This document shows positions 1 through 6,745 of a stretch of 10,349 nucleotides of DNA, one piece after another. Location: NCBI GenBank assembly GCA_036378475.1, contig DASUWJ010000017.1:1-10349 (forward strand), in the 5' to 3' direction. The stretch is from 13-2-20CM-68-14 sp036378475 (lineage in GTDB: Bacteria; Actinomycetota; Thermoleophilia; Gaiellales; Gaiellaceae). Both the position numbers and the translations under genes were made by a program. The notes under the pieces were generated by a model that did not search any database, was not told the DNA's origin, and saw only the letters and a program-made list of their open reading frames with translations. Positions within the stretch are counted from its first letter, which is position 1; each line of letters begins with the position of its first letter.

Positions 1-616
1 CGGTTCCACGCGCAGTCAGGCGGGGCCGGTCGGCCCTGGCCGTCCCCATCCCGACCGCGACCGCGTCGGCGGCGGCCCTGAGCTCGTGCACGAGCTCCCG
101 GCTCGGCTCGCCCGAGATCCAGCGGGAGCCGGGGATGGTCAGGCGTCCGTCGAGCGTCATCGCCGCCTTGTAGGTGACGAAGGGGCGCCCCTTCGTGATC
201 CACGTCCGCCAGGCCTCGTTCTGCTGGCGCGCGCGGAAGGCGGGCTCGCCCTCGGCCAGCTCCACCTCGATGCCCGCCCGGGCCAGTTGCTCGAGGCCGC
301 CGGCCGCCCGCGGATTCGGGTCGCGCGCTCCGATCACGACTCGCGCCACCCCGGCCTCGATCACCGCCTGAGCACAGGGTCCCGTCGCGCCCTGGCCCGC
401 GCACGGCTCGAGCGTCACGTAGAGGCTCGCCCCCCGGGCCCGTTCGCCCGCCGCCGCGAGGGCGTGCGCCTCGGCGTGTGGCTCGCCGTGCCGCTCGTGC
501 CAGCCTTCCCCCACCACCTCGCCCTCGCGCACGAGCACCGCGCCGACGATCGGGTTCGGTTGCGTCGTGCCGCGGCCACGCTCCGCGAGCTCGAGCGCCC
601 GCTCCAGCCAGTTCAC
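1..616 (-). CDS. ribD: Bifunctional riboflavin biosynthesis protein RibD, 3' end beyond window (partial)
   Basis: RibD catalyses two steps of cytosolic riboflavin synthesis: deamination of the diaminopyrimidine phosphate, then NADPH-dependent ribose reduction. The 205 visible residues cover the whole deaminase domain (about 1-120) and the start of the reductase domain (from about 144). I see PNPIVGAVLV at 20-29, the zinc ligand and catalytic Glu in HAE (47-49), zinc cysteines C72 and C81, DPNP at 99-102, KAAMTLDGR at 150-158, WISGEPSR at 166-173, and DAVAVGMGT at 184-192. These are standard RibD landmarks. The frame runs off the left edge. The start is GTG; its first four bases overlap the TGA of rpe (GTGA), which implies translational coupling. 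Odd point: between the zinc cysteines the usual H and R/K of CSHxGRTPPC are replaced (see findings). Start and identity are well supported; full bifunctionality cannot be judged. Confidence 0.93.
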   Translation of the reverse strand, partial: MNWLERALELAERGRGTTQPNPIVGAVLVREGEVVGEGWHERHGEPHAEAHALAAAGERARGASLYVTLEPCAGQGATGPCAQAVIEAGVARVVIGARDPNPRAAGGLEQLARAGIEVELAEGEPAFRARQQNEAWRTWITKGRPFVTYKAAMTLDGRLTIPGSRWISGEPSRELVHELRAAADAVAVGMGTARADRPRLTARGT

Positions 617-1296
617 GCCAGTGCTTGTACCAGCCGCCGATAGGCGCGCGGCAGATCCTCGCGCCCGAAGATCGACGTACCGGCGACGAGCATGCTCGCG
701 CCGGCCTCGGTCAGCTCGCGGATGTTCTTGGGGCCAATGCCGCCGTCCACCTGGATCAGCACGCTCGGCGGGAGCAGCTCGCGCACGGCCCGAACCCGGT
801 CGATCGCCTCGGGCATGAACTCCTGCCCCGAGTAGCCCGGGTGGATACTCATGCAGAGGACGAAGTCGACACCGACGTGATTCGCAGAGCCGGCGGCAGC
901 CCGGGGGTCGGTCTCGGGATTGAAGGCCAGACCCACCTGCAGCTTCCGCTCCCGCGCAGAGCGGACGACGAGCGGCAGGTCCTGACAGGCCTCGACGTGG
1001 ACGGTGACGCTGTCGGCGCCGGCGTCGGCGAGCGCCTCGAAGTGCCGCTCGGGGTGGAAGATCATCAGGTGGCAGTCGACGACTCCGCCCTCGCCGTGGA
1101 TGATCGGCGCGATCGATTGCAGCACGACCGGTCCAATCGTGATCGGGGGGACGAAGTAGCCATCGCCGACGTCGAAGTGAAAGATGCGGACGCCGGCGCG
1201 CATCAGGACGAGGATCTGCTCGCCCAGCCGGGAGAAGTCGGCCGAGTAGAGCGAGGGCTCGATCTCGACCGTTCGGACCCACTCAGACCACGGCAT
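613..1296 (-). CDS. rpe: Ribulose-phosphate 3-epimerase
   Basis: Interconverts ribulose 5-phosphate and xylulose 5-phosphate in the pentose phosphate pathway (cytosolic TIM barrel, metal dependent). The 227-residue length is normal for the family. Motifs: IEPSLYSADFSRLG at 12-25, HFDVGDGYFVPPITIGP at 40-56, DCHLM at 74-78, MSIHPGYSGQ at 149-158, QVDGGI at 182-187 and AGTSIF at 205-210. Expected metal ligands and catalytic residues are present: H40, D42, H76 and D184. The Met of the usual DVMDG loop is Gly here. The start is ATG, the only start codon upstream of the conserved IEPS. It lies 10 bp after the rsmB TAG, with a TANNNT hexamer 7 nt upstream and no Shine-Dalgarno sequence. The end overlaps the ribD start by 4 bp. 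The product feeds ribulose 5-phosphate to the riboflavin branch, which fits the neighbour ribD. Confidence 0.95.
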   Translation of the reverse strand: MPWSEWVRTVEIEPSLYSADFSRLGEQILVLMRAGVRIFHFDVGDGYFVPPITIGPVVLQSIAPIIHGEGGVVDCHLMIFHPERHFEALADAGADSVTVHVEACQDLPLVVRSARERKLQVGLAFNPETDPRAAAGSANHVGVDFVLCMSIHPGYSGQEFMPEAIDRVRAVRELLPPSVLIQVDGGIGPKNIRELTEAGASMLVAGTSIFGREDLPRAYRRLVQALA

Positions 1297-1303
1297 CGGC
1301 CGG

Positions 1304-1309
1304 AGTCTA
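1304..1309 (-). promoter_or_regulatory. Candidate -10 hexamer (TAGACT) for a leaderless rpe transcript
   Basis: TAGACT fits TANNNT and sits 7 nt before the rpe ATG, where a -10 box would start transcription at or next to the first codon. Its TAG is also the rsmB stop codon, so part of the match is fixed by that constraint. No clear -35 element is visible. Confidence 0.3.
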
Positions 1310-2527
1310 AGTTCGAAGGCGGGCGATGAAGAAGCCCGAAGTCCCGTCCCGGTGGGGCAGCGTGAGCAGGAACTCCGGCCGGTGTGGATGGGCGAAGCGG
1401 GGCCATTCGGCTCCGAGCGACTCGGCCTCGAGCCCGAGCGCATCGACGACCGCCTCGTTCTCCTCGGCGTTGATCGTGCAGACGGAGTAGACGATCGAGC
1501 CGCCGGGCCGGACCCGCTCGACCGCCGTTCGCAGGAGGGCGAGCTGCAGCTCTGGCAGCGCCTTCGCGCGCCAGCGAAGATCGGGCCGCGAGGCCAGGAC
1601 GCCGAGGCCCGAGCAGGGGGCGTCGACGAGCGCTCGGTCGTAGTCGCGTAGCTCGTCCGGCAGCTCGAGCGCATCCGCGAGGACGACGGTCACGTTGCTC
1701 GCCCCGAGGCGCTCGCAGTGCTCGCGCAGCTCCTCTGCTCGCCCCGGATGTCGCTCGACCGCGGTGACCGCGCCGGCGAGCTGGGTGGCTTTGCCGCCCG
1801 GCGCCGCGCAGAGGTCGAGCGTCCGCTCGTCCGCTCTGGAGCCGACGCACAGACCGGCCAGCTGCGAGCCGCGGCTCTGCGGCCAGAGTCGCCCCTCGGC
1901 CAGCGCCGACTCGTCGACTCGGGCCACCCTGAAGGCATGCGGAATCTCGGTCGGCTCGCCCGGGGGCTCGCCGCGGACGAGCCGGACGACCGTCTCGGCC
2001 GGCTCGTTCTGCGCGCGCATCAGCGCCAGCGCGGCCTCCCGGCCGAGATCTCTCGTCCAGACGCGCTCGATCCAGTCGGGGTAGGAGTGCTTGAGCGCAC
2101 CCTCGGGCAGCGCCGCGAGGAGGGCTCCGATCCCCTCGGCGAGGCGCCTCAGTACCGCGTTCGTGAAGGAGACCGCCCGCTCGAGACCGCTCGTGCGCAC
2201 GAGCTCGACCGCCTCGTTGACGACCGCATGGCGCGGCGTCTCGAGGAAGGCCAGCTCGTAGCCGCCTAGGCGAAGCGCAGCGCGGACGGGAGGGTCGAGC
2301 TTTCGCACCGGCCGGCGCCCGAGCTCCTCGAGCGCGTAGTCGAGCGTCCGCATCCGCTGGATCGTCCCGTAGGCGAGCCGCTGTGCCAGCGCGCGGTCAC
2401 GCCGCTCGAGCCCGGCGGCCGCCCCGCGGAGCGCCCGGTCCGTGTAGGCCCCCTGCTCGAACACCCGCAGAACGACTTCGAAGGCCGCGCGGCGACCCGG
2501 GCTTACTGGAGCTCGCGGTTCGACCAC
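1307..2527 (-). CDS. rsmB: 16S rRNA (cytosine-C5) methyltransferase RsmB/Sun, with N-terminal NusB-like domain
   Basis: Methylates a 16S rRNA cytosine (C967 in E. coli) using S-adenosylmethionine. Length is 406 residues, slightly short of the E. coli enzyme. Residues about 10-140 form the NusB-like RNA-binding domain (RLAYGTIQR at 50-58, LGGYELAFL at 87-95, PRHAVVNEAVEL at 98-109, FTNAVLRRL at 121-129). The methyltransferase domain follows: the SAM loop DLCAAPGGK at 238-246, ADALEL at 284-289, the motif IV DAPCSG at 302-307 with releasing Cys305, SVCTI at 348-352 with nucleophile Cys350, and DGTSGFF at 394-400. Both catalytic cysteines are intact. The segment between the domains (about 175-215) is compact. 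The start is GTG, 9 bp after the fmt stop, with no Shine-Dalgarno sequence and a TANNNT hexamer upstream. It lies among translation genes (def, fmt). Paralogue confusion with RsmF is unlikely because of the NusB domain. Confidence 0.95.
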   Translation of the reverse strand: MVEPRAPVSPGRRAAFEVVLRVFEQGAYTDRALRGAAAGLERRDRALAQRLAYGTIQRMRTLDYALEELGRRPVRKLDPPVRAALRLGGYELAFLETPRHAVVNEAVELVRTSGLERAVSFTNAVLRRLAEGIGALLAALPEGALKHSYPDWIERVWTRDLGREAALALMRAQNEPAETVVRLVRGEPPGEPTEIPHAFRVARVDESALAEGRLWPQSRGSQLAGLCVGSRADERTLDLCAAPGGKATQLAGAVTAVERHPGRAEELREHCERLGASNVTVVLADALELPDELRDYDRALVDAPCSGLGVLASRPDLRWRAKALPELQLALLRTAVERVRPGGSIVYSVCTINAEENEAVVDALGLEAESLGAEWPRFAHPHRPEFLLTLPHRDGTSGFFIARLRT

Positions 2528-2533
2528 CGAACC

Positions 2534-2539
2534 ACGCTA
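2534..2539 (-). promoter_or_regulatory. Candidate -10 hexamer (TAGCGT) for a leaderless rsmB transcript
   Basis: TAGCGT fits TANNNT and ends 6 nt before the rsmB GTG. It contains the TAG stop codon of fmt, so TA is partly explained by coding need. The spacing matches the hexamers before priA and the cyclase gene exactly. No convincing -35 element was seen. Confidence 0.28.
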
Positions 2540-3331
2540 GCGGCGTCCTCGCAAATACTCCTCGTAGCTCATCCGCCGGCGCCCCTCCGGCTGGACCTCG
2601 AGCAGCTCGAGCCGCTCGCCGGCGAGCCGCGAGCGCCAGACGATCAGCGGCTGGCCGTCGAGCTCGGCGCGCGCGCCGATGTGGGGCGAGAGTGCCCGGA
2701 TCCTGTTGTGCAGCTCCTCGGGCGGCCGGGACCAGTCGAGCTCGCGGTCGGCAGGCCGGATCTTCTCGGCGTAGGTGATGCCGGCGTTGGGCTGAGGCAC
2801 TGACTGCTCCTGGCGGAGTGCCTCCTCGACCAGATCGGGTGCGAGCGCCGCGGCACGCTCGAAGACGACGCCGGCATCGTCCTCGGCGCCGACCGGAAAC
2901 GAGCGCTGCGCAGCGATCGGCCCGGCGTCGAGCTCCTCGGCGAGCTCGATGATCGACACGCCCGTCTCCTCGTCGCCCGCCATCAGCGCGCGCTCGACCG
3001 GCGCGGCCCCGCGCCAGCGCGGCAACAGGGAGGGATGCACGTTCAGCCAGCGGGCCCGTGCCAGGAGCGCCGCGGGAACGAGGAGCCCGTAGGCGACAAC
3101 GACCACGATCTCGACCCCGGGATCGAAGTCCGGCTCGAGGCGCTCCGGCTGCCGCACCTCGATTCCGAGCCGCTCGGCCACCTCTTTCGCCGGCGGCGGC
3201 GCCAGCCGGCGCCCCCGCCCCCGCGGTCGGTCGGGACGGGTCAGCAGGTACTCGAGCTCGTACCGGTCGGCGAGTCCCGCCAGCACGCTGGCTCCGAAGG
3301 GCGCCGTCGCTGCGACGGCGAGCCGCGGCAC
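2537..3331 (-). CDS. fmt: Methionyl-tRNA formyltransferase (compact form)
   Basis: Transfers a formyl group from 10-formyltetrahydrofolate to Met-tRNAfMet before initiation. It has 264 residues, against about 310-315 for typical Fmt. The catalytic domain is complete: AYGLLVP at 80-86, NVHPSLLPRWRGAAP at 97-111 and TGVSIIELAEELDAGPI at 123-139. Catalytic N97, H99 and D135 match E. coli N106, H108 and D144 with a constant offset of 9. The tail has TYAEKI, LHNRIRALSPHIGA and QPEGRRRM, so the C-terminal tRNA-binding barrel is present but shortened by roughly 20-30 residues between LIVWRSRLA and LELLEVQPEG. The start is GTG and touches the def TAG directly (TAGGTG), so translation is probably by re-initiation after def. 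No Shine-Dalgarno sequence or TANNNT box precedes it. Pairing with def, which removes the formyl group, is a common arrangement. Confidence 0.95.
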   Translation of the reverse strand: MPRLAVAATAPFGASVLAGLADRYELEYLLTRPDRPRGRGRRLAPPPAKEVAERLGIEVRQPERLEPDFDPGVEIVVVVAYGLLVPAALLARARWLNVHPSLLPRWRGAAPVERALMAGDEETGVSIIELAEELDAGPIAAQRSFPVGAEDDAGVVFERAAALAPDLVEEALRQEQSVPQPNAGITYAEKIRPADRELDWSRPPEELHNRIRALSPHIGARAELDGQPLIVWRSRLAGERLELLEVQPEGRRRMSYEEYLRGRR

Positions 3332-3907
3332 CTACGCGAGCGCGCCGAGGAGGGGGATCGGCCTGAGAATCCCCAGCGCTTCTCGCCGTGCCTCGGCCGT
3401 CGTCCGGTCGAGGATCAGGATCCCGTCCAAGTGGTCGAGCTCGTGCTGCACGACGCGTGCGGCATGGTCTTCGAGTTCGAGCTCGATCTCCTCGCCGCGC
3501 TCGTCTCTGCCCCGGATCCTCACCCGGGCGGGACGCTCGACCGGAACCGATACGCCGCGGAGCGAGAGACACCCCTCATCGTCCGTCACCGTCTCCTGCG
3601 AGGCCCCGACGAGCTCCGGGTTGGCGACCGCACGGGCCACGTCCTCGGGCGTTGGCTGGAAGACGAAGAGGCGCTGCAGGGTGCCAACTTGCGTGCCGGC
3701 GAGCCCGACGCCGTTCGCATCCTGCATCAGCGCGGTCATCCGCTCGACCAGCCGGCGCAGATCGTCGTCGAAGCTCTCGACCTCGCGCGCGCGCATGCGC
3801 AGGGCCGGATCCGGATACTGGCGGATCTGCGCCAGCGCCAGCCGCCGCCGCGCCTCGCGCTCGGGATCGAGCTTCTCCTCTCGGACCTCTCCGTGCTCCT
3901 CCGCCAC
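3332..3907 (-). CDS. def: Peptide deformylase
   Basis: Removes the N-formyl group from nascent proteins at the ribosome exit; metal-dependent hydrolase. All three family motifs are intact: GVGLAGTQVG at 66-75, EGCLS at 111-115 with metal ligand C113, and HELDH at 155-159 with the two His ligands and catalytic Glu156. Length is 191 residues. The domain proper starts near residue 26 (AQIRQYPDPALR), so there is a charged N-terminal extension of about 25 residues rich in Glu and Arg. No other start codon is available in that stretch, so GTG at the given position is kept. It follows priA by 18 bp. A TACACT hexamer ends 7 nt before the start; an AGGGA lies too close to the start to be a good ribosome site. 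Confidence 0.96.
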   Translation of the reverse strand: MAEEHGEVREEKLDPEREARRRLALAQIRQYPDPALRMRAREVESFDDDLRRLVERMTALMQDANGVGLAGTQVGTLQRLFVFQPTPEDVARAVANPELVGASQETVTDDEGCLSLRGVSVPVERPARVRIRGRDERGEEIELELEDHAARVVQHELDHLDGILILDRTTAEARREALGILRPIPLLGALA

Positions 3908-3914
3908 GTCCCTG

Positions 3915-3920
3915 AGTGTA
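3915..3920 (-). promoter_or_regulatory. Candidate -10 hexamer (TACACT) for a leaderless def transcript
   Basis: TACACT matches four of six positions of TATAAT and ends 7 nt before the def GTG. It lies wholly in the 18-bp gap after priA, so unlike the rsmB and rpe cases it owes nothing to a stop codon. It could give def-fmt a start independent of priA. No -35 element is clear. Confidence 0.35.
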
Positions 3921-3925
3921 GGCCG

Positions 3926-5857
3926 TCAGAGCTGCTGGGGGTCGACGTCGACGACGGCCGTCAGGCCCGCCCGCCGCAGCGCCGGTGCCGCCGCCGCGAG
4001 CAGCTGCGCCGCGCGGGTCGAGATCCGCCTCGGCTCCTCGGTCTTGGCCACGAGCTGGGCCCGGTGGCGGCCGCGCAGGCGGTAGAGGGGCGCGGGCCCG
4101 AGCACCTCCGCCCCCTGCAGCCCGGCCCGGACCTCTGCGAGCGCGCGGATCGCCTGCTCGGCATCGGGGCCGGCGACGACGATCCGAACGAGATGGCCGA
4201 AGGGCGGGTAGCGAAGCTCACGGCGCCGCTCGAGCTCGCCGGTGAGAAAGCGGGGCACATCGTGCCGCGCGGCCAGCTCGATCGGGCGCGCATCCGGCTG
4301 GAACGTCTGCACGAGCACCCGTCCCGGCGCATCGCGGCCGCTGCGCCCGGCCAGCTGCGTCAGGAGCTGGAAGGTGCGCTCCTCGGCGCGAAAGTCCGGG
4401 ACGCCGAGCCCCGTGTCGGCGTCGATCACGGCGGCGAGCGCAACGCCGCTGAAGTGGTGCCCCTTCGCGACGATCTGCGTCCCGAGCAACACGGCCTGCT
4501 CGGTTTCGGCAAAGCGCCGCAGGGCCGCGGCGAGCGCGTCCGGCTTGCGCGTCGTGTCCGCGTCGAGGCGAATCGGGACGAGCTCGGGGACTCGCGCGGC
4601 GAGCTCGCGCTCGAGCTTCTGAGTGCCCGCGCCGATCCGCGCCAGCTCGAGCGAACGGCAGGCCGGACAGCTCTCGGGTGCCGGCTCGGCATGACCGCAG
4701 TGGTGGCAGCGCAGGCGCTCGTCGCCGTGCAGAACGAGCGCGACGTCGCAGAGCGGACAGCGAATCGTCGCCCCGCAGGCGCGGCAGTGGAGTGCCGGCG
4801 CGATGCCGCGGCGGTTCAGGAGCAGGATCGCCTTGCCTCCCTGCTCGGCGACCGACCCGAGCGCCGCCAGGAGCGGAGCCGAGAGCGGATAGCCGGCCTC
4901 CCGCCGCAGGTCGACGACCCGTACCGGCGGCAGCGGGCCGCCCAGCCGCCCGCCGAGGTCGAGGCGCTCGAGCCGCTGCCAGCTCTCGGGCCGGGGCGTC
5001 GCGCTGCCGTAGATCGCGACGGCGCCCTCGAGCGCCGCCCGCTTCGCCGCCACCGTACGCGCGTCGTAGCGGGGATCGGATTCCTGCTTGTAGGAGGCGT
5101 CGTGCTCCTCGTCCACGCAGATCACCCCGACCTCGTGTAGCGGCGCGAAGACCGCCGAGCGGGCACCGACGACGATGCGAGCCTCGCCACGAGCGATTCG
5201 CTCGCGCTCGTCGCGCCGCTCGGCCTCGGTCAGGCCGGAGTGCAAGAGCGCGATCCCCTCGCCGAAGCGGGCGCGGAAGCGCCCGAGCGCCTGCGGCGTC
5301 AGCGCGATCTCGGGTACGAGCACGATCGCCGTCTTGCCGCGGGCGAGCGCGGCGGCACAGGCCCGCAGGTAGACCTCGGTCTTGCCGCTGCCGGTGGCGC
5401 CGTAGAGCAGGAAATGGCCGCCGTCCCGCTCGAGCGCCGCCTCGATCCGGCGCAGCGCGGCGGCCTGCTCGGGCGTCGGCTCCGCAGGTGTTGCCTCACC
5501 CGGGAGCGGCTGCCGCTCCCCGGGCGGGGGCGGTGCCTGGGCCTGGCGGCGCTTTCGCTTCAGGGGGGCGATCAGCTCGAGCGCGCGTCCGGGCGTCGAG
5601 CCGTAGTAGTCGGCCACCCAGAGCGCCAGGTCGACGAGCGCGGCCGGCAGTTCGTCGACGACGGCGTCGATCGGGACGGGCTCGATGCCGGCCGGGGCCT
5701 CGTCGACGAGCTCGACGACGACCCCTCGCCGCCGCGAGCGTCCGAGCGGAACCGTGACGACGGCACCCTTGGCCGCGCCGTCTCTCAGCTCGTAGGTGAA
5801 GGGCCGGGCGAGGGCGCGGGTGGTGACGAGGGGATAGACGGTCGCATAGCGCGGCAC
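3926..5857 (-). CDS. priA: Primosomal protein N' / replication restart helicase PriA
   Basis: Reloads the replisome at stalled forks; 3'-5' DNA helicase. It has 643 residues (E. coli PriA has 732). The N-terminal DNA-binding domain spans about 1-105. The helicase core has Walker A GATGSGKT at 153-160, VLVPEIALTPQ at 179-189, DEEH at 249-252 followed by DASYKQ, GSATP at 284-288, GTQIVAKGHHF at 459-469 and QLAGRSGR at 501-508. Eight zinc-binding cysteines sit in four CxxC pairs: 358/361, 367/370, 384/387 and 397/400. The chain ends near DVDPQQL, as PriA proteins do. A Pro-rich linker (108-130) joins the DNA-binding and helicase domains. The ATPase motifs are intact, unlike the mycobacterial homologue that is reported to lack them. 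The start is GTG just before PRYATVYP; there is no Shine-Dalgarno sequence, and a TANNNT hexamer lies 6 nt upstream. It heads the housekeeping cluster, 58 bp beyond the ZIP gene. Confidence 0.96.
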   Translation of the reverse strand: MPRYATVYPLVTTRALARPFTYELRDGAAKGAVVTVPLGRSRRRGVVVELVDEAPAGIEPVPIDAVVDELPAALVDLALWVADYYGSTPGRALELIAPLKRKRRQAQAPPPPGERQPLPGEATPAEPTPEQAAALRRIEAALERDGGHFLLYGATGSGKTEVYLRACAAALARGKTAIVLVPEIALTPQALGRFRARFGEGIALLHSGLTEAERRDERERIARGEARIVVGARSAVFAPLHEVGVICVDEEHDASYKQESDPRYDARTVAAKRAALEGAVAIYGSATPRPESWQRLERLDLGGRLGGPLPPVRVVDLRREAGYPLSAPLLAALGSVAEQGGKAILLLNRRGIAPALHCRACGATIRCPLCDVALVLHGDERLRCHHCGHAEPAPESCPACRSLELARIGAGTQKLERELAARVPELVPIRLDADTTRKPDALAAALRRFAETEQAVLLGTQIVAKGHHFSGVALAAVIDADTGLGVPDFRAEERTFQLLTQLAGRSGRDAPGRVLVQTFQPDARPIELAARHDVPRFLTGELERRRELRYPPFGHLVRIVVAGPDAEQAIRALAEVRAGLQGAEVLGPAPLYRLRGRHRAQLVAKTEEPRRISTRAAQLLAAAAPALRRAGLTAVVDVDPQQL

Positions 5858-5863
5858 CGAGCG

Positions 5864-5869
5864 AGCCTA
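5864..5869 (-). promoter_or_regulatory. Candidate -10 hexamer (TAGGCT) for a leaderless priA transcript
   Basis: TAGGCT fits TANNNT and ends 6 nt before the priA GTG, the same geometry as before the cyclase gene. It lies in the 58-bp gap after the ZIP gene, free of coding constraint, and would be the head promoter of the priA-ribD cluster. TTGCCT lies upstream (minus-strand copy at 5884-5889), but the 14-bp spacing is too short for a standard -35. Confidence 0.4.
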
Positions 5870-5915
5870 GCCGTCGCCTCGGCAGGCAAGGGAGCGGGGC
5901 CGCCGCGGGTCGCGC

Positions 5916-6740
5916 TCAGACGCCGGCCGCGACCAGGATGAAGTCGGTCGCGAACCCGAGCGTGATCCCGAGCAGGATCCCCCAGACCGTGAGCTTCTTC
6001 GAGCTGAACGTCCGGCAGACGTTCAGGAGCTCGATCACGACGTAGAGGATCGATCCCGCGGCCAGGGCAAAGAAGGCGATCGAGACGTCCTGGCTCGCCC
6101 AGGCGTGCCCGACGACCGTGCCGAGAAACGTGGGCCCGCCGGCGATCAGGCCCATCAGCCCCAGGAAGCGCCAGCTCGGCCGCTCGGCCTCGCCCGCGAG
6201 CGGCCCGACGATCCCGAAGCCCTCGGTCGCGTTGTGCAGGCCGAAGCCAACCACGAGGACGAGCGCGAGGCTTTTCAGGTCGCGCGCCGCGGACTGCCCG
6301 ATCGCGAGCCCCTCCGAGAAGTTGTGCAGGCCGATCCCGGTCGCGATGAAAACGGACAGCCACTGTGCCGCAGAGAGCCCCGGCGGCCGCGAAAACTCGG
6401 CCACCGAGGCGGCCCCCGGCCCGAGCATCGCGCGCCGCTGCCGCGCCTTGATCCAGGTGTCGTAGTAGACGAGGCTCAACAGGCCGACCGCGAAGCCGAC
6501 GAGCGCGATCGCGGCGACGCCGCTCAGGTGGCCCCAGGTCCGGGCCCGAAGCGCCGCCTCGACCGGCGACACCGCCTGGCTCAGCACGTCCCAGAAGAGA
6601 AAGAGCAGGATGCCCGTCGCGGTCGCGCTGAAGAACGCCTTGACGCTCGCGGAGAGCCCCGACATGCGCCCGAGCAGCAGGCCGAGGAAGATCGTCAGGC
6701 CGGCGATCGCGCCGAGGAGCAAGGTCTGTGCGCTTGACAT
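5916..6740 (-). CDS. ZIP family divalent metal transporter
   Basis: A 274-residue inner-membrane protein with about eight hydrophobic segments (roughly 6-25, 33-55, 74-93, 125-149, 158-180, 190-214, 220-242, 251-271). The two ZIP signature helices are recognisable: LHNFSEG at 138-144 and LHNATEG at 168-174. H139, N140, E143, H169, N170 and E173 match the metal-site residues of the family, but the usual Pro in HNxPEG is Ser and Thr. The loop between helices 3 and 4 (about 94-124) is basic and lacks the His cluster of many ZIPs. The cargo (Zn, Mn or Fe) cannot be told from sequence. Divergent pairing with a DtxR-family gene favours Mn or Fe import under repression, as an inference. The start is ATG directly before the first membrane helix. 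The inverted repeat lies 5 bp upstream of the start, so bound repressor would block transcription. Confidence 0.9.
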   Translation of the reverse strand: MSSAQTLLLGAIAGLTIFLGLLLGRMSGLSASVKAFFSATATGILLFLFWDVLSQAVSPVEAALRARTWGHLSGVAAIALVGFAVGLLSLVYYDTWIKARQRRAMLGPGAASVAEFSRPPGLSAAQWLSVFIATGIGLHNFSEGLAIGQSAARDLKSLALVLVVGFGLHNATEGFGIVGPLAGEAERPSWRFLGLMGLIAGGPTFLGTVVGHAWASQDVSIAFFALAAGSILYVVIELLNVCRTFSSKKLTVWGILLGITLGFATDFILVAAGV

Positions 6741-6745
6741 CAGCG

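Noticed and set aside
86..643. Plus-strand ORF of 185 codons at the left edge
   Set aside because: It is antisense to ribD, whose minus-strand reading has full zinc and reductase motifs. The real gene starts with GTG and runs off the window.
1297..1674. In-frame upstream extension of rpe to a 353-residue ORF
   Set aside because: The extension overlaps rsmB catalytic sequence, is Ser/Arg-rich and has no family similarity. The ATG at 1296 gives a normal Rpe length.
3035..5140. 701-codon open frame on the plus strand
   Set aside because: It is antisense to fmt, def and priA, which have complete family motifs. The translation is low-complexity Arg/Leu/Glu-rich with no domain, as expected for a shadow in high-GC DNA.
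5864..5889. Full sigma-70-type promoter (TTGCCT plus TAGGCT) before priA
   Set aside because: The spacing between the hexamers is 14 bp, too short. Only the -10 element is retained.
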